Source: Enterobacter sp. JBIWA008
GTDB taxonomy: Bacteria; Pseudomonadota; Gammaproteobacteria; Enterobacterales; Enterobacteriaceae
Assembly: GCF_019968765.1 (NCBI RefSeq)
Contig: NZ_CP074149.1
Coordinates: 3,906,001-3,970,000 of the forward strand
Direction of reading: 5' to 3'
Length of the DNA: 64,000 nucleotides
Each line of letters begins with the position of its first letter. The stretch's first letter is position 1. The position numbers and the translations under genes are program-made. Below, piece after piece: positions 10,331 to 19,439 of this stretch. The notes under the pieces were generated by a model. It worked only from the letters and a program-made list of their open reading frames with translations, made no database searches and was not told the DNA's origin.

Positions 10331-10356
10331 AAAAGGCGCTGTGTTCAGCGCCTTTT
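10331..10356. terminator. Bidirectional terminator downstream of fepE-like gene
   Basis: AAAAGGCGCT / AGCGCCTTTT stem (10 bp) with a 6-base loop, A-run on the left and T-run on the right. It ends the minus-strand fepE-like transcript and separates it from the ygeA promoter region. Confidence 0.8.
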
Positions 10357-10369
10357 TAAACTGCAGAGC

Positions 10370-11494
10370 TTATTCCGCTACCGGCTCTGGCGGAGAAGTG
10401 CGGGTGAGCATCGCCTCGCGCAGTAAAACGCTACCGCAGGCAAACAGGCCCCCCAGGAGCGCCGCCAGAACGACAATCAGAGCCTTGCCCGGGCCATCCT
10501 TTTTCACCGGCATGGAGGGAGAAAGCTGGTAACTGAATGGCTCAAGTTTAACATCGGCAAAGGAGAGCTTTTTCAGCTGTGCGAGGTAGTATTCCCGGTT
10601 CTGGAAATCCGCATTCAGCTCGGTCACGTCCTTAAGATTTTTTTCGATCTGCAGCTTTTGCGCGATACCGTCAGCGCCGAGCGCAATGGAGTAATCCGGG
10701 TCATCTTTTACGGCCTGCCCGTTGCTGTAAACCGGTTTCTTAATGTCTGCGGCATTTGCCACTTCCAGCGAATAATTCAGTCGCTGCAGGTTGGTATTGT
10801 GAATATTGGTCAGACGGACACGATCCAATTCCAGCTGCTGCTCAACGACGTTCTTTTTCAGGGCGATCTGGTTGCGGATATTCTGCACCGTCTCTTTTTC
10901 TACAATAGCCGCGATATAATCGATGTATCCATTCAGGACGGCTTGCGCATCATCAGCTGTCGGCGCAGTGAAGCTCAATGTCCAGGAGACAAAGGGCGCT
11001 TTATCCGCGTCTTTTCCCTGAGCGTCATTCACCGCTTTCATTCTGTCTGAAATGTTAACTATCGCCCGATGCAGCTCAAGCGGATCCACCTCGGCATCTT
11101 TAAGCTGTGACATCACGTAAGGAGAGGATTTCAGGTACTCTTCGAGTAATGACTGCGACTGAAATTTTTTAATAAACAGGTCAAAGACTTCCGGACGGGA
11201 AATCTTCGCATCCACGTCAAGTACCTGCAACGCCACCATCATCTGGTGCAGCGGGTTCCACTGAGACGATTCTGCCTGAGTGATCACTGCTTTACTGGTC
11301 CACTTCAACGGCAGTAAAAATGAAATGGCCAGCCCCGCCAGTGCAAAAGCAAGGGTAATGGTGACAATGCGTTTTTTGGCCGCCAAAAGGACCGCTAATA
11401 AACCGAAAAGATCAATTTCTTTAGCGTGTATTGCCGGGGAGGTATAACGGGGAAAATCAAGATCGGTGCTTTTTTTGATATCCATCTCAGACAT
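10370..11494 (-). CDS. fepE: FepE-like O-antigen chain-length determinant (Wzz family)
   Basis: 374-residue polysaccharide co-polymerase class 1 protein. Transmembrane segment near residues 40-60 (VTITLAFALAGLAISFLLPL), a long periplasmic alpha/beta and coiled-coil domain, and a second transmembrane segment near 335-360 following the Wzz proline-rich motif (PFSYQLSPSMPVKKDGPGKA). It aligns by eye along its whole length with E. coli FepE, which sets very long O-antigen. Upstream ATGs exist (11500, 11533), but the start at 11494 aligns residue for residue with FepE and has an AAGAAG ribosome site at better spacing. fepE normally sits in the ent-fep enterobactin locus, so its position here is unusual. 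Confidence 0.88.
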   Translation of the reverse strand: MSEMDIKKSTDLDFPRYTSPAIHAKEIDLFGLLAVLLAAKKRIVTITLAFALAGLAISFLLPLKWTSKAVITQAESSQWNPLHQMMVALQVLDVDAKISRPEVFDLFIKKFQSQSLLEEYLKSSPYVMSQLKDAEVDPLELHRAIVNISDRMKAVNDAQGKDADKAPFVSWTLSFTAPTADDAQAVLNGYIDYIAAIVEKETVQNIRNQIALKKNVVEQQLELDRVRLTNIHNTNLQRLNYSLEVANAADIKKPVYSNGQAVKDDPDYSIALGADGIAQKLQIEKNLKDVTELNADFQNREYYLAQLKKLSFADVKLEPFSYQLSPSMPVKKDGPGKALIVVLAALLGGLFACGSVLLREAMLTRTSPPEPVAE

Positions 11495-11697
11495 AGACAT
11501 TCTTCTTTTTAGGATGCGTTTCATGTTGCGCAAATAACAGCGGTGGTCCGATGATACATTATACTAAGAATTATCTTAAGTTCAAATCCCTCTATTCATC
11601 CTATCCTGCCAGAGTTGGTAGTGAATTTCATTACGTTATTATTGTAATTACTAACCATCTTACCAACTCTGACTTGTATTGAACGCTTAAACAGGCA

Positions 11698-13119
11698 TTA
11701 CGATCGCACGCCGATATTTCGCAGTTTCTCCCCTGCCATCAGCTTGCGTTCAATATGTTCAAGCGTCACGCCTTTGGTTTCCGGGATCAGCCAGAACGTG
11801 ACGCCAATAAACGCTACGTTCAGCACCGTGTAGAGCCAGAAGGTTCCGGCAGCACCAATTGAATCCAGCAGCGTCAGGAACGTCGCGCCGATGATCATGT
11901 TCGACACCCAGTTGGTGGTCGTGGAACAGGTGATGCCAAAGTCACGGCATTTCAGCGGCTGAATTTCGGAGCACAGGATCCACACCACGGGCGCGGCGCT
12001 CATCGCGTAACCTGCGATACACATCATGGTCATACCGACAGAAAGCCAGGAAAGCCCGCTTGAGGCGGTGCCGTTATCAAACTGCATCAGGCAGTAGCCG
12101 AGGATCAGCGTGCCGATCGCCATTACGCTAAAACCGATTTTCAGCGCCGGTTTACGGCCTGCTTTGTCCACGGTGAATACCGCAATGAACGTGGCGAACA
12201 TAAAGGTTAGCCCGACCACCAGGGTCGCGATCATCTGCTGTTCCGTAGTGGTAAACCCAGCCATTTTGAAAATGCGTGGCGCGTAGTACATGATGATGTT
12301 CATGCCGGTGAACTGCTGCATCGCCTGCAGCAGCATGCCGAGGAAGACCGCGCGGCGCACGTTGCGGTTGATCTTGAATAGCGCCCAGCCGCCCTGCTTT
12401 AGCTTCAGGCTTTCGCGGATCTCGTTCAGCTCTTCGCGCGCTTTTTCCGAAGTATCGCGCAGCATGCGCAGCACCTCTTCTGCCTCCACGTGGCGCCCTT
12501 TTTGCGCCAGCCAGCGCGGACTGTTTGGCAGGAAAACCACCAGGACGATCAGCACCAGCGCCGGTAAGGCCAGTACGCCGAGCATCGCGCGCCAGTTGCC
12601 GCTGTAGCTGAAGTAGGTGTCAGACAGAAACGCCAGAACGATCCCGAGCGTCACCATCAGCTGATACATGCTGATCATCTTGCCGCGTACGTTCTCGCTC
12701 GCCATTTCGGAGAGATAAAGCGGTGCCGTGTAAGAGGCAATCCCCACCGCCACGCCCAGCAGCACGCGGGAGAACAGCAGGATTTCAACGTTAGCGGCAA
12801 ACGCCGAGCCGATCGATCCCGCGACGAAAAGGATCGCCCCGACCATCAGGCTGTATTTGCGCCCCAGGCGGAACGACAGCCAGCCGTTAAACAGCGCCCC
12901 GATAGCCGCGCCGAGCATCATGCTGCTCACCACCCACTCCTGCAGGCGGCTGCTGAGGGTAAAGTGATCGGTAATAAAGGGTAATGCGCCAGCAATGACG
13001 CCGATATCCAGTCCAAATAACAGGCCCGCTACGGCGGCGGCAATAGAGACAAACTGGTTCATGCGGCGAGTATCACGCAGCGCAGCGGGCATTAGGGTAG
13101 AGTCATTTATAGATGTCAT
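11698..13119 (-). CDS. araE: AraE, arabinose:proton symporter
   Basis: Inner-membrane MFS sugar porter of 473 residues, 12 transmembrane helices, importing L-arabinose with a proton. Family signatures: [10 protein letters not shown] after helix 2, [12 protein letters not shown] after helix 6, and [14 protein letters not shown] at the C terminus. Nearly identical to E. coli AraE over the central loop and helices 7-12. Upstream DNA carries recognisable AraC-type and CRP-type sites, fitting arabinose induction under catabolite control. Confidence 0.97.
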   Translation of the reverse strand: MTSINDSTLMPAALRDTRRMNQFVSIAAAVAGLLFGLDIGVIAGALPFITDHFTLSSRLQEWVVSSMMLGAAIGALFNGWLSFRLGRKYSLMVGAILFVAGSIGSAFAANVEILLFSRVLLGVAVGIASYTAPLYLSEMASENVRGKMISMYQLMVTLGIVLAFLSDTYFSYSGNWRAMLGVLALPALVLIVLVVFLPNSPRWLAQKGRHVEAEEVLRMLRDTSEKAREELNEIRESLKLKQGGWALFKINRNVRRAVFLGMLLQAMQQFTGMNIIMYYAPRIFKMAGFTTTEQQMIATLVVGLTFMFATFIAVFTVDKAGRKPALKIGFSVMAIGTLILGYCLMQFDNGTASSGLSWLSVGMTMMCIAGYAMSAAPVVWILCSEIQPLKCRDFGITCSTTTNWVSNMIIGATFLTLLDSIGAAGTFWLYTVLNVAFIGVTFWLIPETKGVTLEHIERKLMAGEKLRNIGVRS

Positions 13120-13201
13120 ATTTTTCCTGCCTCAACAGCAAAATTCGTTAACTGAAATTACGAGAAAGCAAGGAAAAGTGTCAGGCCGGAAATCGCGAAG
13201 T

Positions 13202-13218
13202 TATGGATTATTCCGCTA
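13202..13218 (-). promoter_or_regulatory. Probable AraC binding half-site for araE
   Basis: Read on the minus strand, TAGCGGAATAATCCATA matches the araI1 pattern TAGC-N6/7-TCCATA, about 80 bases before the araE start codon and in the activating orientation. Confidence 0.6.
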
Positions 13219-13231
13219 CGGCATACGGTTA

Positions 13232-13247
13232 TGTGATGGACATTACA
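13232..13247. promoter_or_regulatory. Probable CRP site for araE
   Basis: TGTGATGGACATTACA is a 9/10 match to the TGTGA-N6-TCACA CRP core and sits directly upstream of the AraC half-site, the same order as at E. coli araE and araBAD. Confidence 0.6.
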
Positions 13248-13393
13248 ATTTCAACTCGTGGCGAATAATCACGTTTTTTTACTAATCATTTAATATCTAA
13301 GCAATAAAAGTGTGATTGCCGTCATTTGTGATTTTTTAGTATGGATTTTTCATCTTTATCGATATGGACTAAGCCAATTATTGCGCAAAAAAA

Positions 13394-13417
13394 AACCTCT
13401 GCCCATAGGCAGAGGTT
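13394..13417 (-). terminator. Terminator downstream of kduD
   Basis: Perfect 10-bp stem AACCTCTGCC / GGCAGAGGTT with loop CATA, followed on the minus strand by a U-run (A-run at 13387-13395 on the plus strand). The rest of the 314-base araE-kduD gap (13120-13433) holds the araE promoter sites and no gene. Confidence 0.88.
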
Positions 13418-13433
13418 CTTAATACAGGTGGAA

Positions 13434-14195
13434 TTAACGCGCCAGCCAGCCACCGTCTACTGCCACGGTGTAACCGTTGATGTAATCCGATGCGGAGGAG
13501 GCCAGGAAGACAATCGGTCCCATCAAATCGCTCGGCAGCCCCCAGCGTCCCGCAGGGATACGCTCCAGGATCGCCGCGCTGCGCTCTTCGTCTGCACGCA
13601 GCTGCTGCGTGTTGTTGGTCGCCATGTAGCCCGGCGCAATCGCATTCACGTTGATATTATGTTTCGCCCATTCGTTTGCCAGCAGGCGGGTCACGCCCAT
13701 CACGGCGCTTTTGGACGCGGTGTAAGACGGCACGCGGATACCGCCCTGGAAAGAGAGCATAGAGGCAATATTGATGATTTTGCCCCCTTTCCCCTGCGCA
13801 ATAAAATGCTTCGCCGCCGCCTGGGACATGAAAAAAACGCTCTTGATGTTCAAATCCATCACGTCGTCCCAGTCGCGCTCGCTGAAGCTGATCGCGTCTT
13901 CGCGGCGAATCAGCCCGGCGTTGTTCACCAGAATGTCGATATGACCGAATTCAGCAACCGCGCGGTCCAGCAGTTCAGGAATGGCATCGATTTTACGCAG
14001 GTCAGCGGTCAGGCTCAGGAAACGGCGGCCCAGGGCCGTCACGCGTTCGATGGTGTCAGTCGGTTCAACGATATTAATTCCGACGATATCGCAGCCCGCT
14101 TCCGCCAGGCCTAACGCCATTCCCTGTCCCAGCCCGGTGTCACACCCGGAAACCACAGCCACTTTCCCCTGCAGAGAGAATGCATCCAGAATCAT
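13434..14195 (-). CDS. kduD: KduD, 2-dehydro-3-deoxy-D-gluconate 5-dehydrogenase
   Basis: 253-residue short-chain dehydrogenase that reduces 2,5-diketo-3-deoxygluconate to 2-keto-3-deoxygluconate with NADH in pectin/hexuronate breakdown. Rossmann motif SGCDTGLGQGMA near the N terminus, NNAGLIRRED, and catalytic YTASK (Tyr-x-x-x-Lys). 63 bases downstream of kduI on the same strand, so the two likely form an operon. Confidence 0.96.
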   Translation of the reverse strand: MILDAFSLQGKVAVVSGCDTGLGQGMALGLAEAGCDIVGINIVEPTDTIERVTALGRRFLSLTADLRKIDAIPELLDRAVAEFGHIDILVNNAGLIRREDAISFSERDWDDVMDLNIKSVFFMSQAAAKHFIAQGKGGKIINIASMLSFQGGIRVPSYTASKSAVMGVTRLLANEWAKHNINVNAIAPGYMATNNTQQLRADEERSAAILERIPAGRWGLPSDLMGPIVFLASSASDYINGYTVAVDGGWLAR

Positions 14196-14258
14196 GTTTA
14201 TTCCTTACTCTTTCAGAGCCTGTCACTCACAGGCAGGTTTATGCTTCACCGCCCGCGA

Positions 14259-15095
14259 CTAGCGCAGATCGCTGACCGCAACATGGTCCATATCATCAAA
14301 TACCTGGTTTTCACCCACCATTCCCCAGATAAATGTGTAGGCTTTCGTCCCTACGCCGGAGTGAATAGACCAGCTCGGTGAAATCACCGCCTGCTCGTTG
14401 TGCATCACGATATGGCGCGTTTCCTGCGGCTGTCCCATCATGTGGAACACGCAGGCGTCCTCATCCATATTGAAGTAGAAGTAGACTTCCATGCGGCGCT
14501 CGTGGGTATGGCACGGCATGGTGTTCCACAGATTGCCCGGCGCCAGCTCGGTCAATCCCATGCTGAGCTGGCAGGTCTCCAGCACGTCCGGCACGAAGTA
14601 TTTATTGATGGTGCGGCGGTTGCTGGTGAGGTTGTCGCCCAGCGTCACGGGTGCGACGTCTGCCGTGGTCACTTTTTTGGTTGGGCAGGTGGAGTGAGCC
14701 GGCGCGCAGTTGTAGTAAAACTTCGCAGGCTTGCTGCCGTCGATGCTGGCAAAGACCACGTCTTTCGCCCCTTTACCCACGTACAGCGCCTCGCGATGGC
14801 CAATCTCATAGCACTGTCCGTCTACGGTGATGGTGCCCGGCCCGCCGATGTTAATCACCCCCAGCTCGCGACGCTCGAGGAAGTAGCTCACGCCCAGCTG
14901 TTTACCGACCTCACCGCCCACGGAGACGCTTTTCGTGACCGGCATAATCCCGCCCACAATAATACGGTCGATATGGCTGTAAACCATGGTGTACCTGTCG
15001 GCCTCGAATACCTGCTCGACTAAAAATGCATTGCGCAGCCCCTGAGTATCCAGCGTTTTGGCGTGCGCACTGTGGATGCTTTCTCTGACGTCCAC
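14259..15095 (-). CDS. kduI: KduI, 5-keto-4-deoxyuronate isomerase
   Basis: 278-residue cupin enzyme that isomerises 4-deoxy-L-threo-5-hexosulose uronate to the KduD substrate. The four zinc ligands of the family are present: His196 and His198 (CHTHER), Glu203 (RMEVYF) and His245 (SWSIHSGVG). First gene of the kduI-kduD operon. A KdgR-type operator lies about 110 bases upstream, indicating induction by pectin/uronate breakdown products. Confidence 0.96.
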   Translation of the reverse strand: MDVRESIHSAHAKTLDTQGLRNAFLVEQVFEADRYTMVYSHIDRIIVGGIMPVTKSVSVGGEVGKQLGVSYFLERRELGVINIGGPGTITVDGQCYEIGHREALYVGKGAKDVVFASIDGSKPAKFYYNCAPAHSTCPTKKVTTADVAPVTLGDNLTSNRRTINKYFVPDVLETCQLSMGLTELAPGNLWNTMPCHTHERRMEVYFYFNMDEDACVFHMMGQPQETRHIVMHNEQAVISPSWSIHSGVGTKAYTFIWGMVGENQVFDDMDHVAVSDLR

Positions 15096-15204
15096 TATAA
15101 CCTCCAGATGTGGTCATGCCCGAAGGCGGAAAGAAACGAAACAGCGTTCCATTTTTCATAATGAGTACATACTATCGGCATAAAGTGGGCATTTCAATTA
15201 TATT

Positions 15205-15220
15205 TAAAACAACGTTTCAT
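15205..15220. promoter_or_regulatory. Probable KdgR operator upstream of kduI
   Basis: TAAAACAACGTTTCAT (minus strand ATGAAACGTTGTTTTA) is the near-palindromic KdgR box core in an AT-rich context, 110-125 bases before the kduI start codon. KdgR represses kdu genes until ketodeoxygluconate accumulates. Confidence 0.65.
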
Positions 15221-15294
15221 TTTTATTTTTGTTTATAACGAAAATGATGTTCGGATCACAATTAAACCGCATGGCGAATAAGGGCACGAAAAAA

Positions 15295-15311
15295 AACCTC
15301 CCGGAGGAGGT
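15295..15311 (-). terminator. Terminator downstream of yqeF
   Basis: Short GC stem ACCTCC / GGAGGT with loop CGGA; on the minus strand it is followed by a U-run (A-run 15288-15296). Ends the yqeF transcript. Confidence 0.7.
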
Positions 15312-15330
15312 CATTTTCAATGAGGAGAGG

Positions 15331-16509
15331 TTAGCGTTCGATGGCCAGCGCCACCCCTTGCCCGCCGCCTATACAGAGTGTGGCAATCCCTTTCCGGGCA
15401 TTGCGCTTTTTCATTTCGTGGACCAGCGAAACCAGGATCCGGCAGCCGGACGCACCGATAGGATGACCCAGCGCGATCGCGCCACCGTTAACGTTGACCC
15501 GCAGGGGATCCCACTCCAGCATTTTCCCGACGGAGATCGCCTGCGCGGCATAGGCTTCGTTCACTTCGATCAGATCCACATCTGAAAGCTGCCACCCCGC
15601 GCGTTCCAGACAGCGACGTGTAGCATAGACCGGTGCAATCCCCATTAACGCAGGATCAACCCCTACGCTGGCGAACGCCTTAATGCGGGCCAGCACGGGA
15701 AGATCGAGTTCAAGGGCTTTGCTTTCGCTCATCATCATGACGGCGGCAGCGCCGTCGTTAATGGAAGAGGCATTTCCCGCCGTCACCGAGCCCTGCATTT
15801 CAAACGCGGGATTCAGCCTCGCCAGCCCTTCGGCACTGGCGTCAGTGCGCGGCTGTTCATCGGTATCCACAACGACAGGCTCGCCGTTCTGACGCAGCGC
15901 GCTGACCGGGACAATTTCGTCGCGAAAACGGCCGGAATCAATCGCCGCACGCGCTTTTTGCTGCGAGCTCAGCGCATAGGCATCCTGCACCTCACGGCTG
16001 ATACCGTACTCGCGCGCCAGGTTTTCCGCCGTCACGCCCATATGATAGTCATTGAACGCATCCCAGAGCCCGTCATGCACCAGGCTGTCGAGCAGCTGAC
16101 TGTTGCCCAGCTGTGCGCCGGTCCGGCTGTCGGTCAAGACGTGAGGCGCGCGGCTCATATTCTCCTGCCCGCCCGCGATGATCACATCCGCTTCACCACA
16201 CTGAATGGCCTGCGTCGCGAGATGCAGCGCTTTTAATCCTGAACCACAGACGTCGTTGATGGTGATGGCCGAAACGGTATTGGGTAGACCGCCCTTCAGC
16301 GCCGCCTGACGCGCAGGGTTTTGCCCGGCACCGGCCGTGAGGACCTGTCCCAGGATCACCTCATCAACTTCATGTGCTGCGATCCCGCTGCGTTCCACCA
16401 GCGCTTTTACCACCACGCTGCCCAGGTCAACCGCCGAATGACGCGCGAGCGCTCCCTGAAAACAGCCGATAGCTGTACGCAACGCACCCACTATTACGAC
16501 ATCTTTCAT
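15331..16509 (-). CDS. yqeF: YqeF, acetyl-CoA acetyltransferase (thiolase)
   Basis: 392-residue thiolase II, probably making or cleaving acetoacetyl-CoA. Acyl-accepting Cys88 (NDVCGSGLKALH), the catalytic histidine in GHPIGASG and the second cysteine in TLCIGGGQG are all present. An ATG 8 codons upstream exists (MSFNTEVV), but the start MKDVVIVGALRT at 16509 matches E. coli YqeF and follows an AGAGGT ribosome site. Its physiological role is not settled. Neighbours kduI and yqeG match E. coli except for the inserted LysR/PACE pair. Confidence 0.93.
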   Translation of the reverse strand: MKDVVIVGALRTAIGCFQGALARHSAVDLGSVVVKALVERSGIAAHEVDEVILGQVLTAGAGQNPARQAALKGGLPNTVSAITINDVCGSGLKALHLATQAIQCGEADVIIAGGQENMSRAPHVLTDSRTGAQLGNSQLLDSLVHDGLWDAFNDYHMGVTAENLAREYGISREVQDAYALSSQQKARAAIDSGRFRDEIVPVSALRQNGEPVVVDTDEQPRTDASAEGLARLNPAFEMQGSVTAGNASSINDGAAAVMMMSESKALELDLPVLARIKAFASVGVDPALMGIAPVYATRRCLERAGWQLSDVDLIEVNEAYAAQAISVGKMLEWDPLRVNVNGGAIALGHPIGASGCRILVSLVHEMKKRNARKGIATLCIGGGQGVALAIER

Positions 16510-16602
16510 CACGACCTCTGTGTTAAATGACATGACGATAGTAGAGGATTGTTACTGGCAATTATCTTAATTGTTTAAAAATAGTGAGTTTAATCACAAG
16601 GA

Positions 16603-17469
16603 TCAGCGCGCATCCTGCAGATACTGCCGCAGCCAGCTTCCGGCAACGCCGGGAGGTGATCGCTTATTCCACAGCAGATCGATGCCGATCGCCCGCGGCC
16701 AGCCGGGAACATTGAGCTGTACCAGGGATTTCGCGGCGGCAAATTCATCCACCAGCGCGCACGGCAAAACGCACCAGCCAAACCCCTGTACCGCCATACT
16801 CAAGAGTAACAGGTAATTCGGGGCTGACCAGACGGGCCCGCGCGCGATCTCCGCCTCGCGCTCAAGATAGGTGCTCAGCCGCAGCTCTCGCCAGCCGTGC
16901 AGCTCGTCACGCTGAACGTCATGTTGTCCGGCCAGAGGATGCGTGGTCGCGACATAGATCGCCATGCGGGTCTGCATCGGCAGCCGGATGGCGCCTATAT
17001 CCGTAGGATAACCGTCTCGCGCTTCGGTGAGGCCAATCTGCGCGCGCTCCTTTTGCAGAAGATCGATCACGTCCTCCTCCTCGCCAATCAGACATTCGAA
17101 TTCCGTATGGGGAAAACGCGCGTCAAACTGTTTCATCATATCTTCCAGCACGTCCGGGTTGAGGGTATCGGAAAGGACAAACGTCAGACGCGCCTCCGTT
17201 TGCGCCGTGAGCGACACCGCCAGCTCATCCAGCCGCGCGCTGGCGGCCAGGATGGCCTGCACGTAGCCCAGCACCTGTTCTCCCTGGGCCGTTAACACCG
17301 GCTGGCGCGCCGAGCGGTCAAACAGCTCAAAGCCCAGATCGGCTTCAAGATTGGCAATGGACGTGCTGATCGTCGACTGGCTTTTACGCAGCCGGCGTGC
17401 GGCAGCAGAAAAAGAGCCCGCCGCAACGGTCTCGACAAACGCATTAAGGGCTTCGGGTGAATAGCGCAT
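16603..17469 (-). CDS. LysR-type regulator, likely of the adjacent PACE efflux gene
   Basis: 288-residue LysR-type protein: winged helix-turn-helix in residues 1-60 (GSFSAAARRLRKSQSTISTS), then an effector-binding domain. It is divergent from the PACE-family transporter at 17575 with about 105 bases between the starts, the usual arrangement for a LysR regulator and its target. The intergenic DNA has an 11-base direct repeat that may be its operator. The inducer is unknown; for PACE systems in other species biocides and polyamines induce. Confidence 0.87.
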   Translation of the reverse strand: MRYSPEALNAFVETVAAGSFSAAARRLRKSQSTISTSIANLEADLGFELFDRSARQPVLTAQGEQVLGYVQAILAASARLDELAVSLTAQTEARLTFVLSDTLNPDVLEDMMKQFDARFPHTEFECLIGEEEDVIDLLQKERAQIGLTEARDGYPTDIGAIRLPMQTRMAIYVATTHPLAGQHDVQRDELHGWRELRLSTYLEREAEIARGPVWSAPNYLLLLSMAVQGFGWCVLPCALVDEFAAAKSLVQLNVPGWPRAIGIDLLWNKRSPPGVAGSWLRQYLQDAR

Positions 17470-17479
17470 AACCTATCTA

Positions 17480-17523
17480 CTTTAGCGATGGATACTATCT
17501 TTAATATATCAGCTTTAGCGATG
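17480..17523. repeat. Direct repeat CTTTAGCGATG in the LysR/PACE promoter region
   Basis: CTTTAGCGATG occurs at 17480-17490 and again at 17513-17523, 33 bases (about three helical turns) apart, between the divergent LysR and PACE genes. Position and phasing suit two operator half-sites for the LysR-type protein; this is inference. Confidence 0.55.
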
Positions 17524-17574
17524 AAAATAGGCTGCATCAACGCCCATACCGGCGAATTAATGAGGTCTATGACT

Positions 17575-18036
17575 ATGCAACATCAGGATGCACTCCAACG
17601 TAAACTGCCGGAGCGGATCTTTCATGCTGTCTGTTTTGAAGGGATTGCAACGGCGATCCTCGCCCCTACGGCGGCGTGGCTCATGCAGCGTTCCGTGGTG
17701 GAGATGGGCGGGTTGACCATTGTTCTGGCCACCACCGCCATGCTGTGGAACATTATTTATAACTTCGGCTTCGACCGTTTCTGGCCTGTTCAGCGCGTCA
17801 AACGTACGGCAAAAGTGCGTGCGCTGCATGCGCTGGGGTTCGAATGCGGGTTCATTGTGATTGGCGTGTCGATTGTCGCCGCCGTGCTGGGCGTCACCCT
17901 GCTGCAGGCATTCACACTGGAAATAGGTTTCTTCCTGTTCTTCCTGCCGTACACCATGTTCTATAACTGGGCGTACGATTGCCTTCGCGAGAAATTTCTT
18001 AAGCGCCGCCAGCAACGACGCGCTCTGGCAGGCTAG
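17575..18036 (+). CDS. PACE-family efflux transporter
   Basis: Inner-membrane protein of 153 residues from the proteobacterial antimicrobial compound efflux family (AceI type, about 144 aa). It is built of two tandem two-helix BTP units: RIFHAVCFEGIATAIL starts the first and ALHALGFECGFIVIG the second, each with the buried glutamate (FE) needed for proton-coupled drug export in AceI. Known substrates of the family are chlorhexidine, acriflavine and short-chain diamines. Three in-frame ATGs compete (17560, 17569, 17575); 17575 has the best spacing from the GAGG ribosome site. Divergent from its presumed LysR regulator. Confidence 0.88.
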   Translation: MQHQDALQRKLPERIFHAVCFEGIATAILAPTAAWLMQRSVVEMGGLTIVLATTAMLWNIIYNFGFDRFWPVQRVKRTAKVRALHALGFECGFIVIGVSIVAAVLGVTLLQAFTLEIGFFLFFLPYTMFYNWAYDCLREKFLKRRQQRRALAG

Positions 18037-18044
18037 CCCCCGTC

Positions 18045-18067
18045 TGGCCGGACGCCCGTTCCGGCCA
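18045..18067. terminator. Hairpin downstream of PACE gene
   Basis: TGGCCGGA / TCCGGCCA, 8 bp with a 7-base loop, directly after the PACE stop codon. There is no clear T-run, so it may be a processing hairpin or weak terminator. Confidence 0.4.
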
Positions 18068-18155
18068 AACGCTTTCGAAGCAACTGCGCTCTCCGTGCAT
18101 AATTATGGTAAATTGCACTCCATTCCGATGGTTTGATAGTTGATACGTTGCTCTA

Positions 18156-19385
18156 ATGTCGAAAATTTGGTCAAAAGATGAGACTCTCTGGAGTTTCGCT
18201 CTCTACGGCACGGCCGTGGGCGCAGGAACGCTCTTCCTGCCCATTCAGCTGGGCTCCGCAGGCGCAATCGTCCTGTTTATTACCGCCCTCGTGGCCTACC
18301 CCTTAACCTACTGGCCGCACAAAGCGCTGGCGCAATTTATTCTGTCGTCGAAAACGAAAGGCAACGAAGGGATCACCGGCGCCGTTTCGCACTATTACGG
18401 CAGGAAGATCGGCAACCTGATCACCACGCTCTATTTCATCGCCTTCTTTGTGGTGGTGCAGATTTATGCGGTGGCGATCACCAACTCGTTAACCGAACAG
18501 CTGGCAAAACACCTGACGGTGGATACCACAGTTCGCGTACTGGTCAGCCTGGGCGTGGTGCTGGTCCTGAATCTGATCTTCCTGATGGGACGCCATATCA
18601 CAATAAAAGTGATGGGCTTCCTGGTGTTTCCGCTGATTGCCTATTTTCTGTTTGTCTCGCTCTATCTGACCGGGAGCTGGCAACCCTCGCTGCTGACCAG
18701 CCAGATGGCGTTCGATCGCCATACGCTGCATCAGGTATGGATTTCGATTCCGGTGATGGTGTTTGCTTTCAGCCATACCCCGATTATCTCCACGTTTGCC
18801 GTTGACCGTCGCGAGAAGTTTGCCGACGGCGCCATGGATAAATGCAAGAAAATCATGAAGGTGGCGTACCTGATCATCTGCCTGAGCGTGCTGTTCTTTG
18901 TCTTCAGCTGCCTGCTCTCAATTCCGCCGTCGTACATTGTAGCCGCCAAAGAGGAAGGGGTGACGATCCTGTCAGCGCTGTCGATGATGCCCTCTTCACC
19001 GGCGTGGCTGGGGATTTCCGGGATTGTCGTGGCGATTATTGCGATGTCGAAATCGTTTCTCGGCACCTATTTCGGGGTGATTGAAGGAGCGACGGAGATC
19101 GTGAAGTCGTCGCTGAATCAGGTAGGCGTGAAAAAGAGCCGCGCCTTTAACCGCGCGATTTCCATTATGGGGGTGTCGTTAATCACCTTTGCCGTCTGCT
19201 GCATTAACCCGAACGCCATTTCGATGATTTACGCCATCAGCGGCCCGCTTATCGCCATGATCCTGTTTATCATGCCGACGCTGTCAACGTATCTGATCCC
19301 CTCACTGAAACAGTACCGCTCCATTGGCAACCTGCTGACGCTGATCGTCGGCGTGCTGTGCGTGTCGGTGATGTTTGTCGGCTAA
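18156..19385 (+). CDS. yqeG: YqeG, amino-acid permease of the HAAAP/SdaC family
   Basis: 409-residue inner-membrane transporter with about 11 hydrophobic helices, colinear with E. coli YqeG (also 409 aa). The first helix carries ALYGTAVGAGTLFLPI, the unwound glycine-rich substrate segment of the amino-acid/polyamine superfamily. Recent E. coli work links YqeG to serine or threonine transport; substrate here is inferred. It marks the last conserved gene before the variable segment that in E. coli is ETT2. Confidence 0.92.
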   Translation: MSKIWSKDETLWSFALYGTAVGAGTLFLPIQLGSAGAIVLFITALVAYPLTYWPHKALAQFILSSKTKGNEGITGAVSHYYGRKIGNLITTLYFIAFFVVVQIYAVAITNSLTEQLAKHLTVDTTVRVLVSLGVVLVLNLIFLMGRHITIKVMGFLVFPLIAYFLFVSLYLTGSWQPSLLTSQMAFDRHTLHQVWISIPVMVFAFSHTPIISTFAVDRREKFADGAMDKCKKIMKVAYLIICLSVLFFVFSCLLSIPPSYIVAAKEEGVTILSALSMMPSSPAWLGISGIVVAIIAMSKSFLGTYFGVIEGATEIVKSSLNQVGVKKSRAFNRAISIMGVSLITFAVCCINPNAISMIYAISGPLIAMILFIMPTLSTYLIPSLKQYRSIGNLLTLIVGVLCVSVMFVG

Positions 19386-19393
19386 TTCCCTTT

Positions 19394-19418
19394 CCTGCCC
19401 GGCGCTCTGCCGGGCAGG
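19394..19418. terminator. Terminator-like hairpin after yqeG
   Basis: Perfect 10-bp stem CCTGCCCGGC / GCCGGGCAGG with a 5-base loop, between the convergent yqeG and Lrp-type genes. No T-run follows, so termination strength is uncertain. Confidence 0.5.
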
Positions 19419-19439
19419 CCATTCGTCCTGGCCTGCTGC

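Noticed and set aside
16603-18036. LysR/PACE pair as a recently transferred cassette
   Set aside because: GC content and codon use look like the neighbours and no repeats or IS flank it; insertion relative to E. coli is certain, recent transfer is not.
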